Part shown: piece after piece, positions 41,560 through 53,659 of the stretch | Layout: the number at the start of each line of letters is the position of its first letter | Numbering within the stretch: the stretch's first letter is position 1 | Assembly: GCA_964036315.1 (NCBI GenBank) | Contig: OZ038478.1 | Coordinates: 145,019,057-145,083,056 of the forward strand | Reading direction: 5' to 3' | Length of the DNA: 64,000 nucleotides | From: Acanthosepion esculentum | Taxonomy: Eukaryota > Mollusca > Cephalopoda > Sepiida > Sepiidae | Made by a program: the position numbers and the translations under genes | The notes under the pieces: generated by a model | What the model saw: the letters and a program-made list of their open reading frames with translations, nothing else | What the model was told of the DNA's origin: nothing | Databases searched by the model: none

Positions 41560-42420
41560 CTTAACGAAAATAAAGTTTTATCGTCAAAATGTTTATGTTA
41601 TTATTAACATGAAAGACCAAAGTATTTTTTAATTATTTTTTGAATAAATTTGAATTTTTTTAATCTTTTCTAACACGTTCGAAATTTTGGTTAAAATCTT
41701 GTTTTGTTTACGTCATCGCAGTGACATGAAAATAAGTTTTTTTGCGCTTTTTTCCATTGGAAACACATTGATTTGAAAATTCTTGTAAAAATCAAGTAAT
41801 TGTCCGATTTTAACGAAATTTTCAGGACCTATTTACAAATGAATGAAATTATTTTTGAAATATTTTTGTAGAAAATTTTCGTAAAAAAGACTTTTCTTTA
41901 AATATGTTACTTAATTTCATGAAATTTTGCACAAAACCTTTCTATTTCCGATTTTTTTTCCTTAAAAGTCGGAGTCTTTGGAGATTGTAAATCACCTACT
42001 TTTTTTCAAATTTGAGCTATCTAACTGAAAATCTACTCTGAATTTAAAAATAATGAATCCCAAAAAACTATGACATTACTTAATTAGAAAAGCTTTTAAT
42101 TGCTTTTGTAAATAAATAATATTAAGGACATTATTGTTTGAAGAAATAAAATTTTTCTGATGAATAATGAAGTTTTACAAGAATTTTTTATTTTTTTAAA
42201 ATTTAATTATAATAATTTATAATAGTTTAAAAGCGTGTAAAACTCTGTATTGGGCTATTTCCTGGATGTGATATACTAATTAAGTGGAAACAAAATTTAC
42301 AAATCCCAAATTGAAAAGTATAATCAACTTAGTTGTGCTACTTTATTTTTAAAATAAATTTTTATTTTGTAATTTTTACTTAATACGTTCATTATTTTCA
42401 TGTAGGGTAGGCTGAAATTG
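41560..42420 (+). repeat. Unassigned non-coding repeat, copy D
   Basis: The best-kept copy for comparison. The order is GTCAAAATGTTTATGTTATTATTAAC, TTGAAAATTCTTGTAAAAATCAAG, GTCCGATTTTAACGAAATTTTCAG, then AACTATGACATTACTTAATTAGA. No coding capacity seen. Confidence 0.55.
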
Positions 42421-43285
42421 CCATTATTATGATCTAAAAGTTTTGTCACTTTATTATGTCGCTTCAGTTACGTTTCAACAGGTTTTCAAAATTTCTATCC
42501 AACTTTAAAAGTTTAAAGCTTAAACTAAGTTTTACTTTTGTCAATTACTATTTCGCGAAATATTTTTATGTAATTACGTTAGTGTGGGACATACTACAAT
42601 TGAGTAATCATGGTATTTCATTTGTTATTAAATTATAAAATTAATTGAAGAAAATTTTATAGTATTTTACATTTTTGTATTTTTGCATCTTGGAAAGGCA
42701 AATAAAAGTCAATAAAATATTAAATAATTGCGGAAAATATGTGCATTTGTAAAACTTACTCGGTAGTGAAAAACCAAAAATATGCATTCACTTAGAATTT
42801 TGACAATTGGATTATCCATAGTAGCTGTCATCGCCTCGTCTATCAGCAATCCATCAAACGTTGGATCAGATGAACAGGTCCAATCGTAAATAATTGGTTG
42901 TATTATTTTGTTATAAGTAATATTTATTTCAAATCTGATTAATTTAACTTTAAATTTTCTAATTTTACTAAAATAACGTGTCAGAAATATATATTTATTT
43001 TTTTAAATGAATTTTAAAATAGAAAATCTTGTTTACAAATTTCTTAAAATAAATGAAATGACCGCTTTTAAGAAACTTTTAAGAAATCGAAATTAAATTT
43101 GACATTCCAATCTGTGTAATTTCTATCTGAAATACACCAGAATATTTTACTTAATGGAAATAATAGATTTAATTATTAAACTTTCAATTAAAGCTAAAAT
43201 GAAATATTCAAGAAAGATCTTTCATTTTTAAAATTTAATTTTACACCTTAGGTATCGAAAATTTATGCCAAAACGGTGGAGGTCC
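42421..43285. other. AT-rich DNA, no gene recognised
   Basis: Only short chance open frames; nothing else seen. Confidence 0.5.
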
Positions 43286-44700
43286 CTACATCAAAAGATC
43301 AAGCCAAGAAACCAACTTATCTGAAGCTATTGGAGTAGAAGAGACGGCTACATTTAACAGTTTCAACAGTGAAAGGGTGAGATCGGGATGGCAGCCTCGT
43401 AGGACACTTGAATTTACGAAGTCTGGGAACCAGCGCAAGCAGCTCATCGGAGCAATTACCTTGAAAGTATTTGTAAAAAAGACAGAGGCGACGGCTCGTC
43501 TGTGAGAGAGTGACTGCAGACGAGATACCAGATCAGGACCAATTACATTGCATATCCGTCTCTGGATCTTATCAAGAACTCCGAGACAAACAGAAGGGGC
43601 TCCTTACTATATATGGCAGCAATACACCACGCAAGTGAGAATGGGTGATTTGTAGATTTGAGGGATCGATTCCGGGGAGAAAAAATTCCTGGCGCAGCAC
43701 AGGGAGCCAACTGTCCTTGCGGTTGACGAAGCAATTGACTCAATGTATTTGTTCAATCTCAGGTCAGCAGACAACGTGAGACCGAGCAGCCGCAGAGAGG
43801 TGCTCTCGAGAAGTTGAGCGTCAGACATACTAATGGGGGTCAGGGAAGGATCTCTCTGGTGATTAATAGAGAGCAGTTTTGTTTGTGAGGCGTTAAAGTT
43901 AACCAGCCAATTCCTGCCCCAGATTACAACCGAACGGCCAGGTTAGTTTTGTCAGCGGCACTAGATTTGTTTTTGAGGCAGGAGTAAATTGTAGTGTCGT
44001 CCGCGTAGATGCCTACTTGGGAATCTATGGCGTCAGGAAAATCGTTGATGAAGATAAAGAACAGAGTAGGGACAAGGATGAACCCTTGAGGAACACCGTC
44101 GTTCGTGGGATAGGAGCTGGGGGAGAATCCGTTGAGAACGATCTTCAATTCACTGTTTGACAGGAATTATTGTATTAGGTCAAACAATCGACCTGTAATA
44201 CCATAACCCTGGAGCTTGCGAAGAATTTCCTTGAGGGGATGAAAGCGTCGATTCCCGCTTTAACCCAGGAGGAGACCTCAGAAGCAAATTCTTGAACAGG
44301 GAGCGTAAAGTCAACATCCCAGGGGACATCGCGGAGGAAATCACGGAACGAGTCACAGTCAGCTTGTTGATAGCAGAACGAGGTTCTAGTGGTAGGAGGT
44401 TTTTTGCAGGGGTTGGAGTTGAAGGAGATGTAGACAGACAGTACAGCATAATCGGAGTTACCAAGAGGACAGAGTTGCGTGGCGCTGCAAGACTCGGGGA
44501 TGGAGGTAAAACACAGAACGAGAAGAGAGGCCTTACCGTCCCCGTTGTAGGCAAAACGCATGGGGAAGTGAACTATCTGCGTGAGGGATTGAGAAACTGA
44601 AAACTTAAGTGTTTGAATGCCTGCATGGCAAGTAGTAGCATTCTTAAGCCACTTGGTATGATGGGCGTTTAAATCGCCAAACACTAATATGTGATCAAAC

Positions 44701-44728
44701 GGAGAGAGAAAGAGAGAGAGAGAGAGAC
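44701..44728. repeat. (GA)n microsatellite inside the LINE endonuclease region
   Basis: GAGAGAGAAAGAGAGAG... In the LINE frame it reads as a Ser-Leu run, so it may have expanded from coding sequence. Confidence 0.85.
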
Positions 44729-44926
44729 TTGTCTATGCAGTCAGAAATGCTATCGATTATTCCACAGTCTTGAGAGGATGGAGAGCGATAAAGGAAGAAG
44801 AGATAGCTTACAACATTGAGATGAGATAACCGGGAGAAAAGACACTCAAACCCACATGCATGGCCTTGGTGTTTATGTCAAGGACCATCTCCCACGGGAG
44901 AAACACGGCAGCTCTAGTACAGAGGC

Positions 44927-44928
<2 letters not shown>

Positions 44929-44959
<31 letters not shown>
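44929..44959. repeat. (GA)n microsatellite, second tract
   Basis: About 15 GA units, also within the minus-strand LINE endonuclease region. Confidence 0.88.
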
Positions 44960-44961
<2 letters not shown>

Positions 44962-45070
44962 TTCCAGGAACCCCATCCTAAACAAGCAACAAGGTGTGAG
45001 CCTCTACTCTTGTCCAAGAGAGGGGGAAGTATTGACCGGGCAGTATGAAAGCCTAACTTCTCCAATTACA

Positions 45071-45744
45071 TATAAAACATACAAGAACAACAAAAAAAAA
45101 CAAAAAGATAAGATGGTGAGGTAGTTGGCAAAGTGTCCAGGCTGACACGAGATGCATGTTCTGGGGGATAGGAATTATATTTTATTTGTATTTTACCCTT
45201 TCACTACACTAAGTTTTAACTTATTATAAGCCCCATTGTCCTATTCAGAAAATCTGCCTCATTAACGTTAATTTTCCAATTAGAAGTAAAAAAAAATTAG
45301 GAATGCGCATTTTCCTTAATTACACCTGAATCTGATTTCTGATGTCCGGCCCAAAATGATTTAAATGGTTGGCATTAAAAAGTAACTGAGAAAATTTCAA
45401 AATTGACCTTTCAACGAATTCTTTTTTTATAAGAATTTTAAAAAGCATTAACTAAGACATGACTTCCACGAGAATCCGATTAAACAGACTTTTCTTTCTA
45501 TCACCCAGCATTGATAGCAATACTTCAAAACAATCGGTTGTAGACGACCGGTATGTGTTTTTATTGTATTAGGTACACGTGCGTTTATTTCCTGCAAATA
45601 AAAGGATGTCCAATTACAAGAACAATACCGGACTCAAGTTGTCCAACCGAAGATGTAAAGAAGACAAACAAGGCCGATATATATATATATAAACAAATAT
45701 ATGTATTAAACAAAACAATTTTACAATGGACAATAACATTTGTT
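45071..45744. other. Intergenic DNA, no gene recognised
   Basis: Nothing supported on either strand beyond a short TA run near 45679. Confidence 0.5.
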
Positions 45745-45788
45745 TGTGTGTGTGTGTGTGTGTGAATGTATGTGCGTGCGTGTGTGTG

Positions 45789-45821
<33 letters not shown>

Positions 45822-45824
45822 AAA
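45745..45824. repeat. (TG)n microsatellite
   Basis: Two TG runs with a short ATGTATGTGCGTGCG break. Confidence 0.88.
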
Positions 45825-46235
45825 CATTGGTGTCTGTTTTTTGATGAATGTTCGTACGCCAGTGTATGTGTGTACAATGTTCATGGCGTCTCCCACAAAT
45901 GGGAAGACGCGGATCTTCTAAGAGAACTTACATGTAGTCGCTGAAATGAAGAAATGAAAAAGAGAATGGGGCGTGAAGTCGCCTAGTATTTATAGTATAT
46001 GGAGAATGGCTCCTAATGACAATTTGGGAATTAAGGAGGAGCTAACTCCGATAATACCCCCACAGATTCAAAGTTGTAGGAAACGAAAACTTTTAATATG
46101 TAAAAAGATCATGGAAGTTTTGAATATTGTCCTTGTGAACTGAAAAGAAAAGCTGTCGGAAGTGTGGTTGAGATGCGTGATTCGACGAAATGTATTTGTG
46201 CTATCATCAGGGTGCTGTATATTTTTCTCTAGTGG
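45825..46235. other. Intergenic DNA, no gene recognised
   Basis: No coding motif seen. The last bases lead into a hammerhead-like string and may belong to the same Penelope terminal repeat. Confidence 0.4.
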
Positions 46236-46239
46236 GTCA

Positions 46240-46275
46240 GAGTCGGAGCACGTCCTGGACGAAACGTCGGTAGTG
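46240..46275 (+). ncRNA. Hammerhead-like motif, probable Penelope terminal-repeat relic
   Basis: CACGTCCTGGACGAAACGTCGG has a self-paired stem (CGTCC/GGACG) followed by the canonical GAAAC. The first core block should read CTGANGA but here is GTCGGAG, so it is degenerate. A polyadenylation-like AAAATTAAA follows. Confidence 0.4.
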
Positions 46276-46559
46276 TTCAGCGTTTGCTATTAAAATTAAA
46301 TGCTCCACGTTGAATTGGCTTTGTCGTCCCGATTGAATCCGAGATGCTACATCAGAAACAATAACATTGCAGATTCTTCCTTGGATTTTATCAACAAATT
46401 ATAGGGGATCACCAAACCAGCGAGCAAGAATGGTAAACGTATAAATATGTAAGATGAACATATGTCAGTGAACATTCAGTGAACCAACTTTCTTAGTAGC
46501 AGATCGAGCAAATGATAAGCACAGTTAACACATTTTTCCTTCATCATTTATATACAAAA

Positions 46560-47140
46560 TTCTGTGTATTTATAGGTTTCTTCTTGTTTCAGTTCCCTGA
46601 TCTTTGTGATAAAATCTAGATCTATTGTGTGTGTTTCTGTAATTCGCCCTTTCTTAAATGTTACATTAGCCCAGTTTTCTAATCTGAAATCCATACTGAT
46701 GTCACGCTGAAACAATTTACAATTTTGAGGATACCCTTCAGCTCACTGTAGTCTTTGGCAAAGAGTTTAGTATCATCCATGTAGAATATGTATTTAAAAA
46801 CTTTATTATTTTTATTTTGTATCTATAGTACTGTTTATTTTGTATCTAGTACTGTTTAGTTCATGCGAAAGTGTGATTATGTACAGACAGAAGAGAACAG
46901 GCGAGGAGGTGTCTCCTTAAAAGATTCCTCATCGGTTATTCAGACAGTTGGAATTGGCAGGAACTGTGCGTATAATGTGGCTTTCCACTGTTCCATGCTA
47001 TATTTAAGGACATTTACCATCGCCAAGGAGACTATGTACATTTCCAAATCAAATCCTTAAGGATCCAAATGTGTGGTACACTATCAAAGGCTTTACGATA
47101 ATCTACAAGAATTACAAAAAATTACGCTACCAAATAATAT
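46560..47140 (-). pseudogene. Degenerate LINE RT of R4/Dong/NeSL type
   Basis: Minus-strand blocks are LVDYRKAFDSVPHIWI (motif A, about 47110-47060), a stretch resembling LNIAWNSGKPHYT, and IFYMDDTKLFAKDYSELKGIL (catalytic YMDD, about 46790-46730). Stops and frameshifts separate them. The wording fits RLE-bearing LINEs. It may be related in type to the endonuclease fragment at 0.6-1.4 kb, but no shared segment is visible to prove it. Confidence 0.65.
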
Positions 47141-47623
47141 AAGTTACATCAGTCGTGAACTACCGACAGCAGCAACAACTAAAATAGATTGCACATGTAA
47201 TTTTAAGAGAAAATAATGACATAATCCAGATGTTAACATTCAGCGCCACATCAAATCGATGAATCGGAAGGAGAACCACATTACTACTGAAATTTATGTT
47301 AGTAGGGCCCGTCCAACCCTCAAAACAGAGAGGCCGCTGTATTCTGCCCGTAGGGCAAATTCAAGACGTACTCTCGCTAAGGGAGTGGGAAAGAGATAAA
47401 ATAACACGGACATTGTAAAATAAAGACTAACCCAGTCGAGATAATAGGAGGGCAAAACCAAACTGTGGAGGTTGGGAATCTCGACTTGGATCATAACTAA
47501 AGAGATAGCCGGGAACAGACCGGGAACAACACTTACTCACATTAACTAGGTACACTTAAGCTTGTCTAACCTAACCAAGGGGAGGGTTCCACAGGAAACC
47601 ACCCCGATGTGACTTAGGTTGAC

Positions 47624-50600
47624 CTAGAAAAGAAAATCAAGGCTAGACCTGTTCAAACGAACCAAGCTCGCTTCTTTTACCCACCTTTCGCTGAAGACTG
47701 TCGCATGCAATCGTTTTCTATCATTTCTAATCTTCATCTTGAGATGATGCTCAAAGAATCGGAATAGATCCTGATAAGAAAGACGATTGCCTCGCAAGAC
47801 TCGCGAGACGAGGCTAGCAGCGTCAGAAACACAATTCGTTTCACCCCGGAATACGGGGGCGACACATTGGCACACGCGTATGCACGATCAATGGATACGA
47901 GTACTTCGGGAGCGAGACGAGCCGTCAGCATGCCGACACGGTCCCATAAGGGTCGGACCCGGGGGCAATGGTAGAAGGCGTGCGAAGCCGTTTCCTCTAA
48001 ACCAAGGCCACACCGTTCACAGTCTGGCAAATCCGCCAAGCCCCATATGAAAGCCTTGTCGTTGAGAGGCAGCCGATTTCGAGCCAATCGCCAGGTAAGC
48101 GAAAACTCAGGGTTACTGAGATAATCCGCCGTTGGCGCCCAAGACCAGTAGGAGCGAAACTCCTCTTCCGAAAAGCAGAGCGTATCACGTAGGGAATCCT
48201 TCGCGCGACCCTCCACTAATCCCCGATATAAGACCTTCCTAGGCCGTGAAATGTCATTGGACCGGGGAATAGCCTTCAAGGCTGACCGACACTCGCGGAG
48301 GAAAAGCGATTGATCCCGGGGATCTCATTTAGTCAATGCGCGGCGTAGGAAAGCCAACCGAGAGGCACGGATGTGACACATCAAGTGTGGCATTCCCAGC
48401 CCCCAATGACACGAACGTCTGTTGACCTTGTTCTCGCCTCCCCTCCATAAAATGGAGGATAGCGATCGCTCGAGCGCCTTCATGTGGGCCTCACAGAATC
48501 AGGGGCAAAATGTATGTAACACACACGTCCGCCCTGTCCTTCACGGACAACCTCCGTCGATTCCAAGTCTTACCGGCAGAATCGACATTTGCTACTACTT
48601 CTGACCAATTCTTCTCCAGCTTGAGGTCGGGTCCAAACCACACTCCAAGAATGCGGACAGGACCGTCCGTCCAACCGAAGCGTCCTGGAAGATCATGCCC
48701 CATCCAGGCACCTAACCGCAAGACTGACGTCTTGTCGCGGTTTATCCTGGACCCTGTCACCTTCTCGTACCGATCAAACGACATCTGTACCGCCTCAATG
48801 TCGCTGCTGGTCGACACGAAAGTAGATATGTCATCGGCCTACGCGGACACCCTGGCTCGAGACCCTCCACGAACGGCGATCCCGCGTAGGGACGGACTGC
48901 ACGTCTCGTCCTTCAGTCGGCGAAGGAGAGGCTCCAACGCCAAAGCATGAAGGAGAGGCGACAGCGGACAACCCTGACGAACCGACCTCGACAGAACTAA
49001 AGCGCCCGACAACATTCCGTTCACAGCACTGGGGGAGCGATACAGGAGGCTAATCCAGCGGCAGAAGTCGGGTGCGAATCCGGCGGCCTGCAGGACAGTA
49101 GCAATGTAGCGATGGTCGACCCTATCAAATGACTTGGACTGATCCAAATTGATCAGCGAGGCTTCTTCGTCGTCTTTTACTCCCTCTAGAATCGTGCGGA
49201 TCAAATGCAGGTTGCTCTGAATTGTTCGGCCCCTCACAGAACAAGTCTGCTCAGGTCCCAACAGAGATTCGGCTACTGACTGCAAACGCTCCTGCAGGAT
49301 CTTGGCCATAATCTTTAACCCTGTGTTTAGCAGAGTTATGGGCCTATAATCGGCCAGAGTGATCAACAGAGTGATCACACCCCTTGAAATGCGATTGAGG
49401 CTGGACTCCGACCGAAACCAGTTGTTGAACACTGCTGTGAAAATCGGAACAAAGATGTGCGACAGCCTCAAGTACAATTCATAAGGCAAACCATCCAGAG
49501 CGGGCGACTTGCCTCTGCCAACCTTCTTCAGTGCTTCGTAGACTTCGCCCTCCGTGATCTCTACCTCGCAACTAGCTGCTTCAGACGAGGAAAGTCAGCC
49601 AAATAGCTGCGAAACTCCTGCTCACGGAGACCAGGCTCCTTGGTAAAGCGGCTCTCGAAATGCCGCCGAAACGCCTCGCACATGTCCACCGCAGAGTACG
49701 CCCCTCCGGAGTTTTGACTTGATGAATGTAACGAGCACCACATCGACGGACCTCTTCCCGACGCAGATCTGCGCCCAGGTTAACGGCTTCAGAAGACATA
49801 TTACTTAACTTATGCCTAATTACCTGACCCATGTAGCGCTCGCTATTCGAACGCTCTATGGCCTCCTTAGCTAGGACTATCTCTAGGGGGCCCCCCAGCC
49901 TCCGCCCGGGAAAATTAGCCTTAAGTGTCGTCACCTTATCAGCTCTATCTAGAGCGAGCCGTTTTTGAAATTAGTGGTGAAAGACCTAATCCTATTCTTA
50001 AGTCACACCCACCACTTATTCCCGATAACCGCCCCCACTAGCTCCCGCTGCACTAAGCTAGTTACCGGTTCCTGGAAGTCCCGCCTGTCCAGTAAAGACA
50101 GATTGAACTTCCAGTAACCAGCCATTCTAGGCCTATGTTCTAACGCCACCCGGGAACAAACGAGTTTGTGATATGAGTAGCCTACCCAGTGGAACGTGGG
50201 GCAATCTAACGAGTTTACATCGGCTCTTCTCACTAACATTCTGTCAATGTAGCAAACCACCTTGACAGACGGGCAGCTAAGAGCCCACGTCCACATTTTC
50301 CCCCCGGGGTGATCAACCCGGTGTCTATCGACAAGACCATAATCGTCGATCAGATCAACCAGGCTACGATCGCCCCTACTCCCGCTAGCGCCCCGCCCCT
50401 GTCTAACTTGGGGTCCAGGTTGGCATTCCAGTTCACCATTAAAACTAGGCGCGTTGAATCGACTAGGAACGGCCCTAACCGCCGAAAAAAGGAAACGCGC
50501 TCCTCCCGGTCGTTGGGCGCATAAACCGCAACGACCCGAAACGAACCACTTTTCATGGCAATATCGGCCACGATTAACAGGCCCTCGGCATCGGTATGCA

Positions 50601-50846
50601 CAAGGTCCACCTTCGCATCGAGAGTACGTTTGACTAACAAAGAAACTCCTCTGGCAAACCGGTCCCCATATGCTGAATAGACGAGAAAGTCATCCTCCAG
50701 CACACACGCATCGGAAGTGCAAACAAAGTGGGTCTCTTCGATCGCGGCAACATCCACACTGAAAGACAAGATATCCCGATCAGGCGGGCAGTCTTACTCC
50801 GATCTCTCAAGCCCCTCGCATTGAAGCTGGCTATCTTAATAGACAT
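47624..50846 (-). pseudogene. Broken ORF2 of the second Tx1-like LINE
   Basis: In order: IKIASFNARGLRDRSKT and IEETHF (endonuclease start), VLMVNWNANLDP (the expected Gly-Asp is changed to Val-Asn), YSYHKLV (the catalytic SDH is changed to SYH), GYWKFNLSLL, then RT blocks CSVRGRTIQSNLHLIR, INLDQSKSFDRVDHRY, VRQGCPLSPLLHALALEPLL, RINRDKTSVLRLG and the C-terminal zinc motif CERC...HAFYHC (about 48020-47965). Several frame changes and a gap near 48830 (YADD box disrupted, reading A-Y-A-D-D-I across a stop or frame change) make it non-functional. Confidence 0.8.
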
Positions 50847-50929
50847 TTCTATCCCTGCAAAAAAAACAAAACAGCGTTAATGCAAAAACCTAAACACATG
50901 GAGTCTCAAATTAGGCCAAAGACCCCTGG

Positions 50930-51165
50930 GGCATTGGGGAAGTTTTGGGGGTCCTCCACCGTTTTACCGTCCACCGAGGTTAACTTGAATAAATGCCCCA
51001 ACAGAGACCTTTTTCGAGTGGAGAGATCCTTCTCTATCTCGTCTCTATCCACTCTACATATATCGCTTGCTGATGCGAACGGTTTCTTCTTCCGCTTTTT
51101 CTCCCTGTCCAGGTGATGCGGGTTGGAAGTGGTCGCAGGGTTAGGTGTGGAAAGGGATGGTTGCG
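50930..51165 (-). pseudogene. ORF1 C-terminal remnant of the second Tx1-like LINE
   Basis: The minus strand reads a Pro/Ser/Thr-rich piece, a basic run (EKKRKKKPFAS), SDICRVDRDEIEKDL and LFKLTSVDGKTVEDPQNF, then stops. This parallels the ORF1 tail of the array units (basic run, EDVCRVSRVHVENVL, LSGLDIEDPTNF). The zinc knuckle and all sequence before it are absent, so the element is 5'-truncated. Confidence 0.7.
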
Positions 51166-51431
51166 TCTACTTACACACGCGTATCCACTAAATATAGCGT
51201 TTATAGTAAATAATGTCGGAGTAATTAACGGATTTTTCTCCATTAAATGCATAAAAGCATGTATAAGTTGTAATATCGATTACATGTATTAGCGAGGCCA
51301 GTTTCTAGTATGAAATAATTTAATTACTTAAACTCTGCATTTCGATGTGGAGCAATAGTAACTGCTAATTTCTTTATCAATAGAATCATATGTAAACGGA
51401 ACTAAATGAATAACAATTTCATATGCATTTA

Positions 51432-51463
51432 TCTCTATCTATAAAAGGCAGGGTGTGTGTTTG

Positions 51464-51528
<65 letters not shown>

Positions 51529-52263
51529 AACGAACGCACGGCCGCAATTTTTGACATATTTGCACCAAAGTTTGCATGCACATGCTCCAAGTTAGCGACA
51601 AGGCCAAGAGTGACGTGGCAGTTACCAACCCCATCGATAGTGGAAATAATCGATTTTTTTCATGCTTCTACGGCAGTTTTCATGTAGTTTGCGGCCATTT
51701 TCTACTGGCCAGAGTGAGAGCCTATAGCTGGCTGCCACGAATAGGCAGGAAGATTCTATTGGCCAGCGTGAGAGCCAACAGCTGACTGACACGAATATTA
51801 ACTAGGATACTAGCATGCAAAAAAAATCGATAGCTGCATTCGTCACAAGTGGGAAAAATTTAAATCTGCATGGCACTTTACTCCAATTGGATCATTCGCT
51901 TGCTTAAACTCAACGTTGATTCTGATTCCGCAGAATTGGCTTGGGTGTGAAAAAGTATTTGTTGTTAACATTCATTTTTCATTCGGTTTTTCCAGTTACG
52001 AGTCCTTTTTTGAAAGCTGATCGTTTTGGGTTCATTTTGTTTAGTTCTGTTTTCGTAACAGATTTAATGTTTAGTATAGAGCTTAAAAATTTAGCAGTGT
52101 GAGATACGCAAGAAGTAAGGCATGTCGCAACATCAGCACGGCAAAGGGCACCCCTTTAAAGGCAAGGATGGGCAAAAATATGTTAATTCGATTGATAGCG
52201 ATTGCTGTATGAATCGTACGATTTTTGTATCAAGCACGGGCAACGCCGGGCCATGCTGCTAGT
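51432..52263 (+). mobile_element. Helitron-like (Helentron-type) non-autonomous element
   Basis: Starts TCTCTATCTATAAAAGGCAG, followed by a (TG)n tract (51450-51524) and AAAAACGAACGCACGGCCGC. It ends with a GC hairpin CACGGGCAACGCCGGG and TGCTGCTAGT at about 52263. This start and end layout is familiar from Helentron-like elements of invertebrates. There is no Rep/helicase ORF. Assignment rests on end structure only. Confidence 0.5.
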
Positions 52264-52576
52264 AGAGAATAAATATGAAGGGAAACTCTAAAGTCAGTGA
52301 CCCGTACTCCATCGATAGAAATAATAAGCCCAAATGTGCTTGGTTTAACAATAATCTAATTTGCTTTTTTGTTTGAATGACATCATTAACGACCATTTTC
52401 TTTTCTCTGTGGCAGGTAAGAAAACAGCCATCCTTATAAACAGATCAATTTCAAAGAGAAAAATAAATTGGTGACAAGACAATTTCGCATGGATTAAATA
52501 TTTTGTAAGTTCAAAAGAATATGACAATGTTTACAATAACCGTTCTTATCTCCTTCATTCTTTGTGGTTGCCGCAG

Positions 52577-53181
52577 CATTTAATTACACCGTAGAAGAAA
52601 AGAAGGCCTTTGGTAATAATGAAACCGACTTGGTTATGGTCAAAGACATGTATAATGATTCCACGGCAAACCAGCCCAGTGACACGCAGTACCAATTAAA
52701 GTTTATTGTGAAAGATAGTAAAGTTCCGGTCCAATCAGCCACAGCAAATTTGTCAGTGTCCCGGGTAATCAGTAATGAAAGCTCCAATTTATCTGGGCTC
52801 CACCCCGACGATAAGGAAACTTCGTACCATAACTTATTCATTGTTATAGCTCTGAACACCATTATACTGTTTGTCGGACTATTTTTAGCATTGAAAATAT
52901 GTCAGATCGCCCGGAATTATCGAAGCGACAGGCGCAATGGCGCAAATCATATGGAACCCTTGGATGCATCCAGGTGCCAACCACCAACCTCCCAGTGTAT
53001 GCCATCATCTTACATATACACAGGTCTTGAACTCACTCCTTTATCGACGGAGAATAATCCTGAAGGTATCAGTACGTTTAGGAGTCCAAAAAGATGTCCA
53101 TATTGCGATACTAATGTTTTCAGTCCTTGTACAAGTTCTGAAATGTTACAAACGTCAACTCTAAGCGCTGGACATCATCGG
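52577..53181 (+). CDS. Protocadherin-like exon: last cadherin repeat, membrane span, cytoplasmic tail
   Basis: The acceptor CTTTGTGGTTGCCGCAG ends at 52576 after a pyrimidine tract. The donor CGG|GTAAGT follows 53181, at a codon boundary. Of about 201 codons, the first part ends with QYQLKFIVKDSKVPVQSATA, the typical final strand region of a cadherin repeat (D-x-x-V-P-x-x-S-A-T-A). A membrane span (LFIVIALNTIILFVGLFLAL) lies at about 52831-52900, then basic residues (RSDRRN) and a tail with CPYCDTNVFSPC. Several N-x-S/T sites precede the span. Protocadherins mediate homophilic neuronal adhesion. The upstream ectodomain exons are not in the 300 bases before it, where a transposon sits, so this could be the 3' part of a gene or a partial duplicate. 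Confidence 0.65.
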
Positions 53182-53370
53182 GTAAGTATTTTTTATACAT
53201 TGAAATATTTTTTGTATTTTGATCTTTTTTTTAATGGGGTAAGGTGTAACCATGTAAAGTCATTATGTCTTACATGTATTGTAATTATCGATCGATTCCC
53301 TCTATCAATTATATCCGCAAGGGTATTGTATCACAAATTTCTACAATGATCCAATTCGTTTTGTTTATTT

Positions 53371-53489
<119 letters not shown>

Positions 53490-53611
53490 CCTACATATTG
53501 ATCAAATATTATCTTTCTTCCATGAATTATTTAAACTTGTGTCTCCATCTTTGTAGTTTTGATTGTGTTTCGTCCGATTCATTCTTCATTTGCTAATCCT
53601 TTTTAGTGCAG

Positions 53612-53659
53612 GACTACAACGCTCCGTTAAAAAGGAATTATTCTTTATATTGCCATTAA
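53612..53659 (+). CDS. Putative terminal exon of the protocadherin-like gene
   Basis: The acceptor TGCTAATCCTTTTTAGTGCAG ends at 53611. The next codons read DYNAPLKRNYSLYCH and stop with TAA at 53657-53659. The phase matches the codon-boundary donor at 53181, which supports the join. Possible poly(A) signals lie further on (AATAAA near 54195). No transcript evidence. Confidence 0.4.
   Translation, partial: DYNAPLKRNYSLYCH

Larger units (their letters stand above)
43290..45070 (-). pseudogene. LINE of Jockey/CR1-like type with N-terminal RT deleted
   Basis: On the minus strand, from 45065 down: a partial endonuclease (CGLCTRAAVFLPWE), then in another frame YLFFLYRSPSSQDCGII, then FGDLNAHHTKWLK, LGNSDYAVLSV and DSFRDFLRDVPWDV. 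The sequence then jumps near 44150 to the later RT: NDGVPQGFILVPTLFFIFIND and IYADDTTIYSC. It continues with LRLLGLTLSADLRLNKYIES and, at about 43460, KYFQGNCSDEL. The RT part with motifs 0-A is missing, and several frameshifts are present. Two (GA)n tracts interrupt it. The exact clade is uncertain. Confidence 0.8.
47290..51175 (-). mobile_element. Second Tx1-like LINE, 5'-truncated and broken
   Basis: Minus strand: the tail of ORF1 (about 51165-50930), ORF2 (50846-47624) and a 3' UTR to about 47290. It is clearly related to the array element but diverged. For example, GRFGWTDGPVRILGVWFGPD corresponds to GPFSWTDGPIKILGVWFGPD in the array. No 16-mer target like that of the array is seen at its ends. 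The boundaries are approximate. Confidence 0.8.
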
